Source: Humisphaera borealis (GTDB lineage: Bacteria; Planctomycetota; Phycisphaerae; Tepidisphaerales; Tepidisphaeraceae). From it: a DNA stretch of 64,000 nucleotides. Under the pieces are notes generated by a model, which saw nothing but the letters and a program-made list of their open reading frames with translations, ran no database searches and was not told where the DNA came from. Of this stretch, positions 18,123-27,700 are shown one piece after another (position 1 is the first letter of the stretch; the number at the start of each line of letters is the position of its first letter). The translations under genes were made by a program, and so were the position numbers. The stretch covers positions 1,922,001 through 1,986,000 of the forward strand of contig NZ_CP063458.1 of assembly GCF_015169395.1 (NCBI RefSeq). The letters are read 5' to 3'.

Positions 18123-18166
18123 ACAATGCCGGTCTAGCCGCTTTCCAGCGGCTAGACCGGCATTGT
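18123..18166. terminator. Perfect 20-bp hairpin after the small unknown gene
   Basis: The arms at 18123-18142 and 18147-18166 are exact inverted copies with a TTCC loop. The hairpin lies 35 bases after the stop codon, and TTTAG follows. It is probably a terminator, with a weak U-tract. Confidence 0.75.
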
Positions 18167-18212
18167 TTAGATTCGGATGTGCCAATACGACTTGTCCGCG
18201 TAGAATCCCGAC

Positions 18213-19940
18213 ATGCTGAATGAGCCCGCAATCCGGCGGTTCGTATGTTGCACCGTGCTGGCAATCGTTCTGGGCACAATAGGGGTCGAGCCGTGCGCGG
18301 GTGATGTCTCCCCATCAAAGCTGACGGCCGAGAACCTGCTGCTTATTGTCAACCGCAACGAACCGGCCGGCCGCCGGCTCGCGGACTATTACATCAATCA
18401 GCGCAAAGTGCCCGACGGCCGGATACTTGCACTGGACCTGCCCAAAGGCGATGAAATCTCCGCGTTGCAGTTTCAGACCGAAGTCGTACCGGCCGTCAGA
18501 GCCTTTCTTCGCGACAACAAGCTGGAAGAGCAGGTCACCTGCCTGGTGACGTTTTTCGGCGTTCCGCTGCGGGTGGGGCAGCGGGTCAATCTGCCGGAAG
18601 AATCGGCCGAGTATCGTAGCGTCGATCAGCAGTACAAGGCATCGCTCGCCGCGGCGGCGCAGGCCGTCGTCACGGCCGAGGAAGTCGCGACCGAGGCCCA
18701 GTCGGACTTCAAGCGTGCGAGCGAAGGGCAGGAATTCCCCGCGATGGCAATGCGGGCCGACGCGGCCGTTCGCTCTGCGATCGAAACACTCGCCACCGAC
18801 GGCAACGCCGAGCGACGCAGCCAGCGTTTCAGCCGGCTCATGACAGCCGTCGAAAAACTCTACGGTCCCCTTGAGACGCAGGAACGGCTTGCCCTGCCCG
18901 CTTACCAGAAACTGGCCCCCAAGCCGGTTACTGAAGAGGAGCAGACGACCCGTCGCGCCGCGACACAGAAGCTGATCACCGAGATCCAGACGCTCAACCC
19001 GCAGGCGGTTAACAGTGCCGACGCGCGGGCGAAGCTTCGCGATCTGTTTCTCACCCACCTCGGCCAGCTCCGCTCGATTCAGGTGCTCACCGATCACAGG
19101 GTCCGCCTGGAGACCAGTGAAACCCAGGCGGCATTCGATTCGGAACTGGCCTGCCTCTGGTGGCCGGACACCATGCTTCGGTACCGGTGGCTCGACAATC
19201 CCTTGAACTACAAAGTCCGCTACGGCGGCGTAACTTCCCGCCCTACCGCCCGCGTGCCGCGTACGCTCATGGTCGCGCGCCTGGACGCGCCGACGGAGCA
19301 GATCGTTCACGACATGATCGAGACGTCGGTCAAGGTCGAGTCCGAAGGGCTCAAGGGTATCGCGGCGTTGGACGCCCGCGGAAAATCCCCGAGCGACGCC
19401 TACGGCAAATACGACGAGAAGCTGCGTGAAGCCGCTGCGGAACTCAAAACCAAGTCGCGGACGACCGTCAGGATCGAGAACACCGAACCCGTTTTTCCGC
19501 CACAGTCGGTGGATAACGTCGCGCTATACTGCGGCTGGTATAGCCTGCGAAACTACGTCCCCGGAATGAAGTTCAACCCCGGTGCCGTCGCCTATCACGT
19601 CGCCAGCGGAGAGATGATCTCGCTTCACGCGGCCGGCGAGAAGGGCTGGTGCGCGAACTTACTGAAGTCCGGCGTCGTTGCGACCCTGGGACCCGTCGCC
19701 GAGCCCTACCTGCACTCGTTTCCGCTGCCCACGGAGTTTTTCCCGCTCCTGATGACCGGCAAGCTGAAGCTTGCCGAGGTGTACTGGCTCACCAATCCAC
19801 TGGTGAGCTGGATGAATGCTTTAGTCGGCGATCCCCTCTACACCCCCTACGCCAAAGAGCCGTCGATGAAGGACGTGGACGTCTCCTATCAATTAAGGGC
19901 GATCTTTGCGAGTTCCCCCGTGCCGGCACCGAACCCGTAG
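18213..19940 (+). CDS. TIGR03790 family secreted protein
   Basis: A 575-residue protein with an N-terminal signal peptide (hydrophobic residues 9-25, cleavage near CAGDV). The mature start, LLLIVNRNEPAGRRLADYYI then NQRKVPDGRILALDLPKGDE, is the hallmark of the TIGR03790 family, found in planctomycetes and some other bacteria and of unknown function. Further conserved-looking stretches are VTCLVTFFGVPLRVG, the Trp-rich WYSLRNYVPGMKFNPGAVAYH and LVSWMNALVGDPLYTPYA. The middle (about 130-260) has an Ala/Glu-rich, probably helical insertion. It appears monocistronic, with a hairpin before it and 197 bases after it. Confidence 0.85.
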   Translation: MLNEPAIRRFVCCTVLAIVLGTIGVEPCAGDVSPSKLTAENLLLIVNRNEPAGRRLADYYINQRKVPDGRILALDLPKGDEISALQFQTEVVPAVRAFLRDNKLEEQVTCLVTFFGVPLRVGQRVNLPEESAEYRSVDQQYKASLAAAAQAVVTAEEVATEAQSDFKRASEGQEFPAMAMRADAAVRSAIETLATDGNAERRSQRFSRLMTAVEKLYGPLETQERLALPAYQKLAPKPVTEEEQTTRRAATQKLITEIQTLNPQAVNSADARAKLRDLFLTHLGQLRSIQVLTDHRVRLETSETQAAFDSELACLWWPDTMLRYRWLDNPLNYKVRYGGVTSRPTARVPRTLMVARLDAPTEQIVHDMIETSVKVESEGLKGIAALDARGKSPSDAYGKYDEKLREAAAELKTKSRTTVRIENTEPVFPPQSVDNVALYCGWYSLRNYVPGMKFNPGAVAYHVASGEMISLHAAGEKGWCANLLKSGVVATLGPVAEPYLHSFPLPTEFFPLLMTGKLKLAEVYWLTNPLVSWMNALVGDPLYTPYAKEPSMKDVDVSYQLRAIFASSPVPAPNP

Positions 19941-20137
19941 TGGCGCGGGCAGTGAACTGTCAGGGCGGTCGAGGCCGGTGGTGCCCCGCGGTTGGGGTTT
20001 CATCGGTGAGACGCCTGCTCAAGCGGACGTCTATGATCGAACGTCGTCGATGCGGTGTCGCCGGAATCTAGAAACAAAGCATCGGGACGGCCGGTATTGA
20101 ATTCGACGTAACGCCTTTTGCAGAAAGCCTTCAGAGC

Positions 20138-21475
20138 ATGGAGCTTCCCACCCTCACGCCCGACGCCCCGGCGCAGCCGGCACCCAAGACCGAAGTCGGC
20201 AGTTACTTCGTTGCCAACTATCCGCCGTTCTCGGTCTGGTCGCAGAACCACCTGCCGGCGATTCAGCAGGCGTTGGATGCCAAGCCCGACCCTGACACCA
20301 AGCTCGGCCTGTACCTGCACATCCCTTTCTGCCGCAAGCGATGCAAGTTCTGTTATTTCCGCGTCTACACTGACAAGAACGCCAACGACATCGAAACCTA
20401 CCTGTCGGCCCTGTCACGGGAGATCGATCTTTATGCCGATCGTCCAGGGCTTCAGGGGCGTCAGTTCGAGTTCGTTTACTTCGGCGGTGGAACGCCGTCT
20501 TACCTGTCCAATGCGCAGCTCGAACGACTGATTGAGCGGATTAATGTCCGTTGGAACTGGGATGCGGCCAAGGAAGTGACCTTCGAGTGTGAACCGGGAA
20601 CGCTGAAGGAATCCAAGCTCGAGACGATCAAGAAGATCGGGGTTACGCGGCTTAGCCTAGGCGTTGAACACTTCGACGACGAGATCCTGAGCGTTAACGG
20701 CCGGGCTCATAAGTCACCGGAAATCCTGCGGGCGTGGGAGTGGATTCGCAACGTCGGCTTCCCCCAGGTGAATATCGATCTGATCGCCGGCATGCTCGGC
20801 GAGACCGAGGACAAGTGGAAAGCCTGCGTCGAGAAGGCCATTGCGCTCGACGCCGACAGCGTGACCATCTATCAGATGGAAGTGCCTTACAACACGGGTA
20901 TCGCCAAGGATGCCCGCGATCATGGCGGGGTGTCCGAGGTCGCGAGCTGGGCTCAGAAGCGCGCCTGGGTTGACTACGCTTTCAAGCAGTTTGAGGCGGC
21001 GGGCTACGTCGTCAGCAGTGGATACACGTTGGTGAAGCCCAGCCGTCATGCGGGCTTTGTCTATCGAGACTCCCTATGGCGCGGCGCGGACCTGGTCGCG
21101 ACCGGGGTGGCTTCGTTCGGTCACTTCCAGGGCGTCCACTATCAGAACCTGGATAAGTGGGAAACCTACATCGACTCGATCGAACGAGGCGAGTTGCCGA
21201 TCAACCGCGCATTACCGGTTAACGACCACCAGCGACTCATCCGCGAGATGATCCTGCTTTTGAAGACAGGTTCGCTCGACGCCGCCTACTTCCGGCGGAA
21301 GTTCGGACAAGACATCCTGAAAGTATTCGATGAAGGGTTCAAGAGCCTCGTGGAAGAGGGATGGGCGACCGTTACCGGCGATCAGGTTCTCCTGAACCGC
21401 AAGGGACTGCTTCAGGTGGACACCCTGCTGCCCCGTTTCTTTGAGCCGGAGCACCGGGGTATTCGATACACGTAG
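20138..21475 (+). CDS. HemW/HemN-like radical SAM protein
   Basis: A 445-residue radical SAM enzyme. The iron-sulfur motif is HIPFC-RKRC-KFC (Cys65, 69, 72), followed by the SAM-binding FVYFGGGTPSYLS and the FECEPGTL strand. The C-terminal region resembles the HemN-type helical domain. In HemN the sequence after the third Cys carries a fourth Cys; here it is FCYFRVY, so an oxygen-independent coproporphyrinogen oxidase role is doubtful. Relatives include heme chaperones (HemW) and class C methyltransferases. It is the first of three co-oriented genes with gaps of 82 and 52 bases, which suggests one pathway. Confidence 0.85.
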   Translation: MELPTLTPDAPAQPAPKTEVGSYFVANYPPFSVWSQNHLPAIQQALDAKPDPDTKLGLYLHIPFCRKRCKFCYFRVYTDKNANDIETYLSALSREIDLYADRPGLQGRQFEFVYFGGGTPSYLSNAQLERLIERINVRWNWDAAKEVTFECEPGTLKESKLETIKKIGVTRLSLGVEHFDDEILSVNGRAHKSPEILRAWEWIRNVGFPQVNIDLIAGMLGETEDKWKACVEKAIALDADSVTIYQMEVPYNTGIAKDARDHGGVSEVASWAQKRAWVDYAFKQFEAAGYVVSSGYTLVKPSRHAGFVYRDSLWRGADLVATGVASFGHFQGVHYQNLDKWETYIDSIERGELPINRALPVNDHQRLIREMILLLKTGSLDAAYFRRKFGQDILKVFDEGFKSLVEEGWATVTGDQVLLNRKGLLQVDTLLPRFFEPEHRGIRYT

Positions 21476-21557
21476 GGTCCGCCTTGGCGGACGACCGGCC
21501 TCGCGCCCAACCCTGACGCCGGCACACGGCACCTTTCCATTCAGCTTCGCCAATCCC

Positions 21558-22133
21558 ATGCCCATCCCCGTCAGCAAGCTCTCCGATCATCCGGTTGCCG
21601 AAGCAGCACTACTCGATCTGTGTCGGCCGTTCGTGCAACGCGACTTTGTGCCGGAGTGCACGATTGTTCAGCCGGACCAGATTCCGTTTCCGGAAGACCA
21701 GTTGCTGGTTCATCACGGTCACATGACGGAGGTCCTGGAGAAGTTTCACGGCGCGCCGGTGGACGTGGAAGTGATGGAAGAGTCTGTCGAGGGGGACGTT
21801 TACACTCGGAAAATCAAGCTGACCCCCCACGGCCAGCCCGGCAAGGTCGTAGAACTTGGCATTGCCCGGCTCGACCTGCGCTATCTTTCACAAGACGTGA
21901 AAGCCGAGATCCTGGCTAAGAAGCTACCGTTAGGGGCAGTATTGATTAAGCACAACGTGCTTCGCCGGGTTAAGCCGAGATGGTTTATGCGGTTTCCCGG
22001 TGCCGGACCGGTGATGTCGCTGTTCGGTGAGTCCCGGCATCAGGGCGTCGCCTTCGGACGCATCGGGACGATTTACTGCGACGGTCAGCCGGCGATCGAA
22101 GTGATGGAAATCGTTCTGAACGTCCGGTCCTAG
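21558..22133 (+). CDS. Chorismate-lyase-like (UbiC fold) protein
   Basis: A 191-residue protein with no signal peptide. The pattern is that of chorismate lyase: LLVHHGHMTEVLEKF (48-62), YTRKIKL with Arg84, LPLGAVLIKHNVLRR and a late Glu184 in IEVMEIVL. In UbiC, Arg76 and Glu155 hold chorismate; Arg84 and Glu184 are plausible counterparts. A true lyase would give 4-hydroxybenzoate and pyruvate. Similar folds also occur as effector-binding UTRA domains, but there is no DNA-binding part here. Position between a radical SAM and a halogenase-like gene favours an aromatic pathway. Confidence 0.7.
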   Translation: MPIPVSKLSDHPVAEAALLDLCRPFVQRDFVPECTIVQPDQIPFPEDQLLVHHGHMTEVLEKFHGAPVDVEVMEESVEGDVYTRKIKLTPHGQPGKVVELGIARLDLRYLSQDVKAEILAKKLPLGAVLIKHNVLRRVKPRWFMRFPGAGPVMSLFGESRHQGVAFGRIGTIYCDGQPAIEVMEIVLNVRS

Positions 22134-22185
22134 GTGTCGCCGTGCCGCCGGACGTTCAAGAAGTTTTGCCCTTACCGAGCGAACC

Positions 22186-23505
22186 ATGCCACAAACATTG
22201 ACCCAGACATTTGACGAGACGTATGACGTGGTCGTGATCGGTGGCGGGCCGGCCGGGTCCACCACCGGCGCACTGACCGCCGAGGCGGGCAACAAGACAC
22301 TGGTCATCGAGCGGAGCAAGTTCCCCCGGTTCCACATCGGCGAATCGCTGATGCCCGAAACGTACTGGGTCTTCAAGCGGCTCGGCATGCTCCCGAAACT
22401 GCGCGATTCGAACTTCGTCAAGAAGTACAGCGTGCAGTTCGTGACGGCGACGGGCAAGGAAAGTCAGCCGTTCTATTTCGACGAACGAGACCCGCACGAG
22501 CGAAGCCAGACATGGCAGGTGCTGCGGAGCCAATTCGACGAAATGATGTTGGACAACGCAGCCGACAAGGGTGCCACGGTATGGCAGGAGACCAACGTCA
22601 ATGAAGTGATCATGGAGCCCAGCGACACCGACGACCTTCCCAAGGCGGTGGGCGTGGTGGTGACGCGGCCGGGTGAAGCGCCCAGGCGGATCGGCGCGAA
22701 GGTCGTCGTCGATGCGACAGGCCTTAATGCGCTGCTGTCCAAGCGGCTGGGTATTCGCAAGATCGACCCGAAGCTGAAGAAGGCTTCGTACTTCGCGCAT
22801 TACAAGAACTGCACGCGTGACCCGGGCAAGAACGGCGGTGCCACCCTCGTGCTGGCGAATCAAGAGAACGACGGGTGGTTCTGGTACATCCCCCTGCCCG
22901 ACGACATCACCAGCGTCGGCATTGTCGGAGATCTCAAGCGGCTGAGTCAGTACCAGGGAACGCCGCAAGAGATTCTTGAAGCCGAGATCGCCAAGTGCCC
23001 CGGACTTCTGCCGCGGCTGGCCAATGCCGAGCGGGTTGGCGACGTTCACGTGCTTAGCGATTTCAGCTACCGCGCCACTCGCTGCGCCGGAGACGGCTGG
23101 GTGCTGGTCGGCGACGCGTTCGGATTCCTGGACCCCATGTATTCGTCCGGGGTGTTCCTTGCGCTCAAGTCCGGCGAGATGGCAGCCGACGCGATCAATG
23201 CCGCGATCGCTTCGGGCCAGCCCGACGCGATGAACCTCAGCAAATGGGGTGACGAGCTGTCGTCCGGCATGCAGACCATTCGCAAGCTCGTCTACGCCTT
23301 TTACACGCCCGACTTCTCGTTCGGGAAGTTTGTCAAGCAGTATCCGCACCACCAGGACGATGTCACCGCGCTTCTGGTGGGTGAAGTATTCAGGCCAGGT
23401 GCCGAAGACCTCTTCGAACCGATGAGCACGATGGCGCCCATCCCAAGCAGCATTCCCCTGGATCAACCCCGGGCCATGCGTAGAGAACCGGTTGCAGTCG
23501 GCTAG
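22186..23505 (+). CDS. Flavin-dependent halogenase-like FAD oxidoreductase
   Basis: A 439-residue FAD protein. The dinucleotide motif VVVIGGGPAGS is at 15-25 and the second FAD motif WVLVGDAFGFLDPMYSSG at 305-322. Two halogenase features are present: WFWYIP (231-236) matches the W-x-W-x-I-P signature, and Lys79/Lys80 after GESLMP lies where halogenases keep the lysine that forms the active halogen species. The overall form also fits geranylgeranyl-reductase-like and other phenol-acting members, and many planctomycete paralogues have no known halogenase activity. A hairpin with a T-rich tail follows the gene. Confidence 0.82.
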   Translation: MPQTLTQTFDETYDVVVIGGGPAGSTTGALTAEAGNKTLVIERSKFPRFHIGESLMPETYWVFKRLGMLPKLRDSNFVKKYSVQFVTATGKESQPFYFDERDPHERSQTWQVLRSQFDEMMLDNAADKGATVWQETNVNEVIMEPSDTDDLPKAVGVVVTRPGEAPRRIGAKVVVDATGLNALLSKRLGIRKIDPKLKKASYFAHYKNCTRDPGKNGGATLVLANQENDGWFWYIPLPDDITSVGIVGDLKRLSQYQGTPQEILEAEIAKCPGLLPRLANAERVGDVHVLSDFSYRATRCAGDGWVLVGDAFGFLDPMYSSGVFLALKSGEMAADAINAAIASGQPDAMNLSKWGDELSSGMQTIRKLVYAFYTPDFSFGKFVKQYPHHQDDVTALLVGEVFRPGAEDLFEPMSTMAPIPSSIPLDQPRAMRREPVAVG

Positions 23506-23539
23506 GCGCTGCGGGCGAGACGTTTGAGAAAACAAGAGA

Positions 23540-23577
23540 ACCCTTCCGCCGTGGCAGTGGAAGGGTCCTTTTCGTTT
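23540..23577 (+). terminator. Rho-independent terminator after the halogenase-like gene
   Basis: The arms ACCCTTCC (23540-23547) and GGAAGGGT (23559-23566) are followed by CCTTTTCGTTT. The stop codon is 35 bases upstream. It would end the three-gene radical SAM/chorismate-lyase-like/halogenase-like unit. Confidence 0.7.
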
Positions 23578-23731
23578 CGCGACCCGCAGTTTGGAGCCCG
23601 GGTCGCAAAATCCTTGGTTTATAAGGGCCGGCCTCCGCTTGGAGCCACTTGGCCGGTTGAACAACTCATTTACACAGTCACGAGAAAAGACTCAGAGCGA
23701 TGGGGCCACGATGAGTGGCGACCCAACAGGC

Positions 23732-23845
23732 TTACTTCTTCTTCGTGGTGGCCTTCTTGGCGGCGGGCTTCTTGGCGGCCGCTTTCTTCGCAGCCGGCTT
23801 GGCAGCCGTCGTCTTCTTGGCCGTGGCAGCTTTCTTCGTAGCCAT
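23732..23845 (-). CDS. Histone H1-like lysine/alanine-rich mini-protein
   Basis: A 37-residue protein made almost only of Lys, Ala, Thr and Pro, in repeats such as AAKKAAAKKPAAKKA. This is the composition of the C-terminal tail of eukaryotic histone H1 and of bacterial H1-like proteins (Hc1/Hc2 type), which bind DNA through charge. The gene has an AAGGAGGAA ribosome-binding site nine bases upstream and a good sigma-70 promoter further up, so it is likely expressed. It is too short to show a fold. Nucleoid binding is inferred from composition. The opposite strand also reads as an open frame rich in Pro/Arg, which I consider a shadow. Confidence 0.75.
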   Translation of the reverse strand: MATKKAATAKKTTAAKPAAKKAAAKKPAAKKATTKKK

Positions 23846-23873
23846 AAAACGTGTTCCTCCTTTCTTTCGCCCA

Positions 23874-23902
23874 ACTCTACGAATGCCGGCGCGACCGGTC
23901 AA
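23874..23902 (-). promoter_or_regulatory. Sigma-70 promoter of the histone H1-like gene
   Basis: On the minus strand TTGACC (-35, 23897-23902) is followed after exactly 17 bases by TAGAGT (-10, 23874-23879). The ATG is 28 bases further on. The flanking upstream DNA is unusually AT-rich for the window, which fits an UP-element-like region. Confidence 0.6.
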
Positions 23903-24097
23903 CGACTTTTTTCAACTGTTATTTGTATTGTTGTAGTGGACATATCTCACGTGCGACCGATAAGTAGCGGAGTCGCACGAGTCGATGCCGCGCACCCTCG
24001 GCCGCGACGACGCGTGCGGCGCGCCGCGCCGTCGCGAGCCCGGGTCTTCGCCGGCATTGCATCTTCCGGACGAACGGGCACACTCTGGCGCAATCCC

Positions 24098-24676
24098 ATG
24101 GACTTCCTCCAAGCGTTCATCCCGTTGTTCGTCTCGATCGACTCGATCGGGTTGGTTCCCATCTTCCTGGCCGTCACCGCCCCTCTGACGGAAGCCAGGC
24201 GACGCCGTGCGGCGTTTCACTCGGTGTTCGCCGCTACGGCGCTCACCATCTCGTTCATGTTCCTCGGCGAACTGCTGTTCCAGTTTCTCGGGATCAGGGA
24301 CAGCGATTTCCGGATCGGCGGCGGTGTTATCCTGCTGGTCCTTGCCGTGACCGACCTCTGCATGAAAGGAAAGCCGGCCGTCGCAGAAGACGACGACGAT
24401 GTCGGTCTTTTCCCCCTGGCGATGCCGATGATCGCCGGCCCGGCCACGCTGACGACGATCCTGGTGATCCGCGGGAAGTACGGAACCCCGACTACTATGC
24501 TGGCGCTGTCGGCGAATCTGCTGGTGCTGCTGGCTGTCCTGCTATTGAGTTCACGATTCGCCCGGCTGCTCGGTCCCGGCGTGCTCCGTGCGCTCAGCAA
24601 ACTGGTGATGGTTTTTCTCGCCGCGATCGCCGTAAACTTCATCCGGACCGGAATCGCCGAGACAATCGGGAAATAG
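24098..24676 (+). CDS. MarC family integral membrane protein
   Basis: A 192-residue inner-membrane protein with six predicted spans. MarC/UPF0056 features are the start MDFLQAFIPLFVSIDSIGLVP, RIGGGVILLVLAVTDL in the middle and PLAMPMIAGPATLTTILV before the fourth span. The family has no proven substrate; the old link to multiple antibiotic resistance was not upheld in E. coli. The ATG at 24098 was chosen because the family start falls exactly there, although the open frame begins far upstream. Confidence 0.9.
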   Translation: MDFLQAFIPLFVSIDSIGLVPIFLAVTAPLTEARRRRAAFHSVFAATALTISFMFLGELLFQFLGIRDSDFRIGGGVILLVLAVTDLCMKGKPAVAEDDDDVGLFPLAMPMIAGPATLTTILVIRGKYGTPTTMLALSANLLVLLAVLLLSSRFARLLGPGVLRALSKLVMVFLAAIAVNFIRTGIAETIGK

Positions 24677-24750
24677 ATCGCGTAGATGCCGCTGCGCCGG
24701 CACCGCGCGACCGAACCGAAAAACTATGTCGCTATTAGAAGAGGAATCGC

Positions 24751-27700
24751 ATGCACGTTACGATCGGCGATCCCCAACTCCCCTCCGTATGCTCACATCA
24801 CGTCAGCGACACCGAGACACGCACCCAGGCCATCGGGCACGATCTACTGAGGGACGCACGCAGACGCGGTAGCGGCGAACCCTGGCTCGACCGGCTGCTT
24901 ATGTATCAGGGGATGAAGGATGAGCAGGTGAAGGCCGAGCTGTTTCGCTTCGTCGACGTGCTGCCGACGCTGACGCACGATCGCCAGATCACCGCTCACC
25001 TGAAGGAGTATCTGGGCACCGTCGCGACGAGGCTGCCGCCGTTCGCGGCAACCGCACTGCGAATGTTGCCCGACGGTGGAATGCTTGGCGGGATCGTCGC
25101 CGACGTGGCCCGCCTGGGTGCCACGCGCATGGCCAGGCGGTTCATCGCCGCCAGTGATCTCCCGGGCGCCATTGAGGCGGTCGAGTCGCTTCGAGCCAGG
25201 AATCTGGCATTCACAATCGATCTGCTCGGCGAAGCCGTGCTTTCGATCGTCGAAGCAAGGCGATACCAGGGGCTCTACCTCAAGCTGATCGAAGGCCTCT
25301 CCGCGGCAAGCAAGTCGTGGCCGCACAATGCTTTGGTCGACGAGGACCCTTCGGCGGGGCCGGCGGCGAACGGCAAATCCTCCGGCGCCGCAGGTGTCAT
25401 GCCGCCGGTCAATGTGTCTGTGAAGCTCTCTTCACTGTACAGCCAGTTCGACCCCATCGACCCCGACGGCACCAGCCGTGAAGTGCGCGACCAGCTCAGG
25501 CCGATCCTGCGGCTTGCCCGCAACTGCGGCGTGTTCGTCAACATCGACATGGAGCAGTTCAGCTACAAGGACGTCACGCTCCAGATCTTCAAGGAAGTGT
25601 TCGAAGAACCCGAGTTCCGCGACTGGCCGCATGTCGGCATCGCGATACAGGCGTACCTGACCTCCAGCGGCGACGACCTTCGTGACCTTGCGAACTGGGC
25701 CGAACGCCGTGGAACCCCGGTCTGGGTGAGGCTGGTCAAGGGCGCGTACTGGGACTACGAAACGGTCATCGCCGCGCAGAACGACTGGCCGATTCCCGTC
25801 TTCACCGAGAAAGCCGCGACCGATGCCAACTTCGAAAAACTTACGACCTTCCTGTTCGACCACCATCAATGGCTGCGACCGGCGATCGCGAGCCACAACA
25901 TCCGATCGATCGCACACGCCTTGGCCGAAGCGGAGGCACGCGAGCTTCCGCCGGGGAGTTTCGAGTTTCAGATGCTGTTCGGGATGGCCGAGCCCATCAA
26001 GGCCACGCTCATCGAGCTCGGCCATCGCGTACGCGTCTACACCCCTTTCGGACAGCTTCTGCCGGGGATGGCTTACCTTGTTCGTCGCCTGCTGGAGAAC
26101 ACTAGTAACGAGTCGTTTCTGAAGGCGGGATTCGCCGACAATGTTTCCGAAGAGAGGCTGCTGATGAATCCGACCAACGTCAAATCGGGAGCCCGCACGT
26201 CCACATCCGCATCGAGCCTTCGGCACGAGGCGGGCGGAACGACACCCAGGTTCCGCAACGAACCGCTCACCGACTTTACGCGTCCCGAGAACCGCACGGC
26301 GATGCGTTCCGCATTGGACGCCGCCCGAAGGCGACTGGGGGAGACGCTGCCGATCGTCATTGGCGGACGGCGAATTGAGACCGGTCGCTGGGTCGATTCG
26401 GTGAACCCCGCCTGGCGAGGCGAAATCGTCGCCCGTGGCGCAGCAGCGACCGCGGAGATCGCCACCTCAGCGATAGACATCGCCCGAGACGCATTTCCCG
26501 CCTGGCGCGACACGCCGGCCGGACAACGGGCCGACTTGCTGCGGAAAGTCGCCCTGATTCTGCGACGTGACAAGTTCGCGCTGGCGGCGCTGGAAGTCTT
26601 TGAAACCGGCAAGCAATGGCGCGAGGCCGACGCCGACATCGCCGAAGCGATTGATTTCTGCCACTTTTGCGCCGACGAGATGCAACGGCTGACCCGCCCC
26701 CACCGCCGCGATATTCCCGGCGAGGACAACGAGTACTTTTACGAACCCCGCGGTGTCGCGGTGGTGATCGCCCCCTGGAACTTCCCGCTCGCGATCCTGT
26801 GCGGCATGACGGCGGCAGCGCTGGTCGCCGGCAATACCGTGATCATGAAGCCCGCCGAGCAGTCTCCGGCAGTCTCCGCCCGACTGATGGACGCGTTTGA
26901 AGAAGCCGGCGTACCAAAAGGCGTCGTCAACTATCTGCCGGGCATCGGTGAAGAAGTCGGCCCGGTACTGGTGAAGCACCCCGACACCTCGTTGATCGCG
27001 TTCACCGGCAGTCGCGCCGTCGGCATGCTGATTGCGCGTCAGGCAGCGGAACTGGCCGAGGGACAGGAGCAGATCAAGCGTGTCATCGCAGAGCTCGGCG
27101 GCAAGAACGCCGTGATCGTCGACGACGACGCCGACCTGGACGAAGCCGTTCACGGCGTGGTCGCGAGCGCATTCGGTTACTCGGGGCAGAAGTGCTCCGC
27201 CTGCTCGCGTGTCATTGTCCTGGACAGTGTCTACGAGACATTCCTTTCGCGGCTCGTCGAATCGACACGCAGCCTGGAGATCGGCCCCGCGGAGAATCCC
27301 GGCTACTACCTCGGGCCGGTGATTGATGATGAAGCTCAGAGGCGCATCCTCGCGATGATCGACCGGGCCAGGCGGCAGTCGCGTCTTGCGTATCAGGCAG
27401 ACGTCAGCGCGCTTGCCAGCGAGGGCAGCTATGTGCCGCCGACGATCTTCGCAGATGTTTCGCCGTCAGCCTCCATCGCACAGGAAGAAGTGTTCGGTCC
27501 GGTGCTGGCGGTGATCCGCGCCGCGGATTTGACCGATGCGCTTCGTATCGCCAACGGGACAAAGTATGCCCTGACCGGCGGCCTGTTCTCGCGAAGTCCG
27601 GCGAACATCGATCGGGTGCGACGCGAGTTCCGTGTCGGCAACCTCTACATCAACCGCAAGATCACCGGCGCGCTGGTCGACCGACAGCCCTTCGGCGGAT

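Noticed and set aside
20138-21475. True HemN coproporphyrinogen oxidase
   Set aside because: The fourth Cys after the iron-sulfur motif is missing, and the neighbours are not heme genes.
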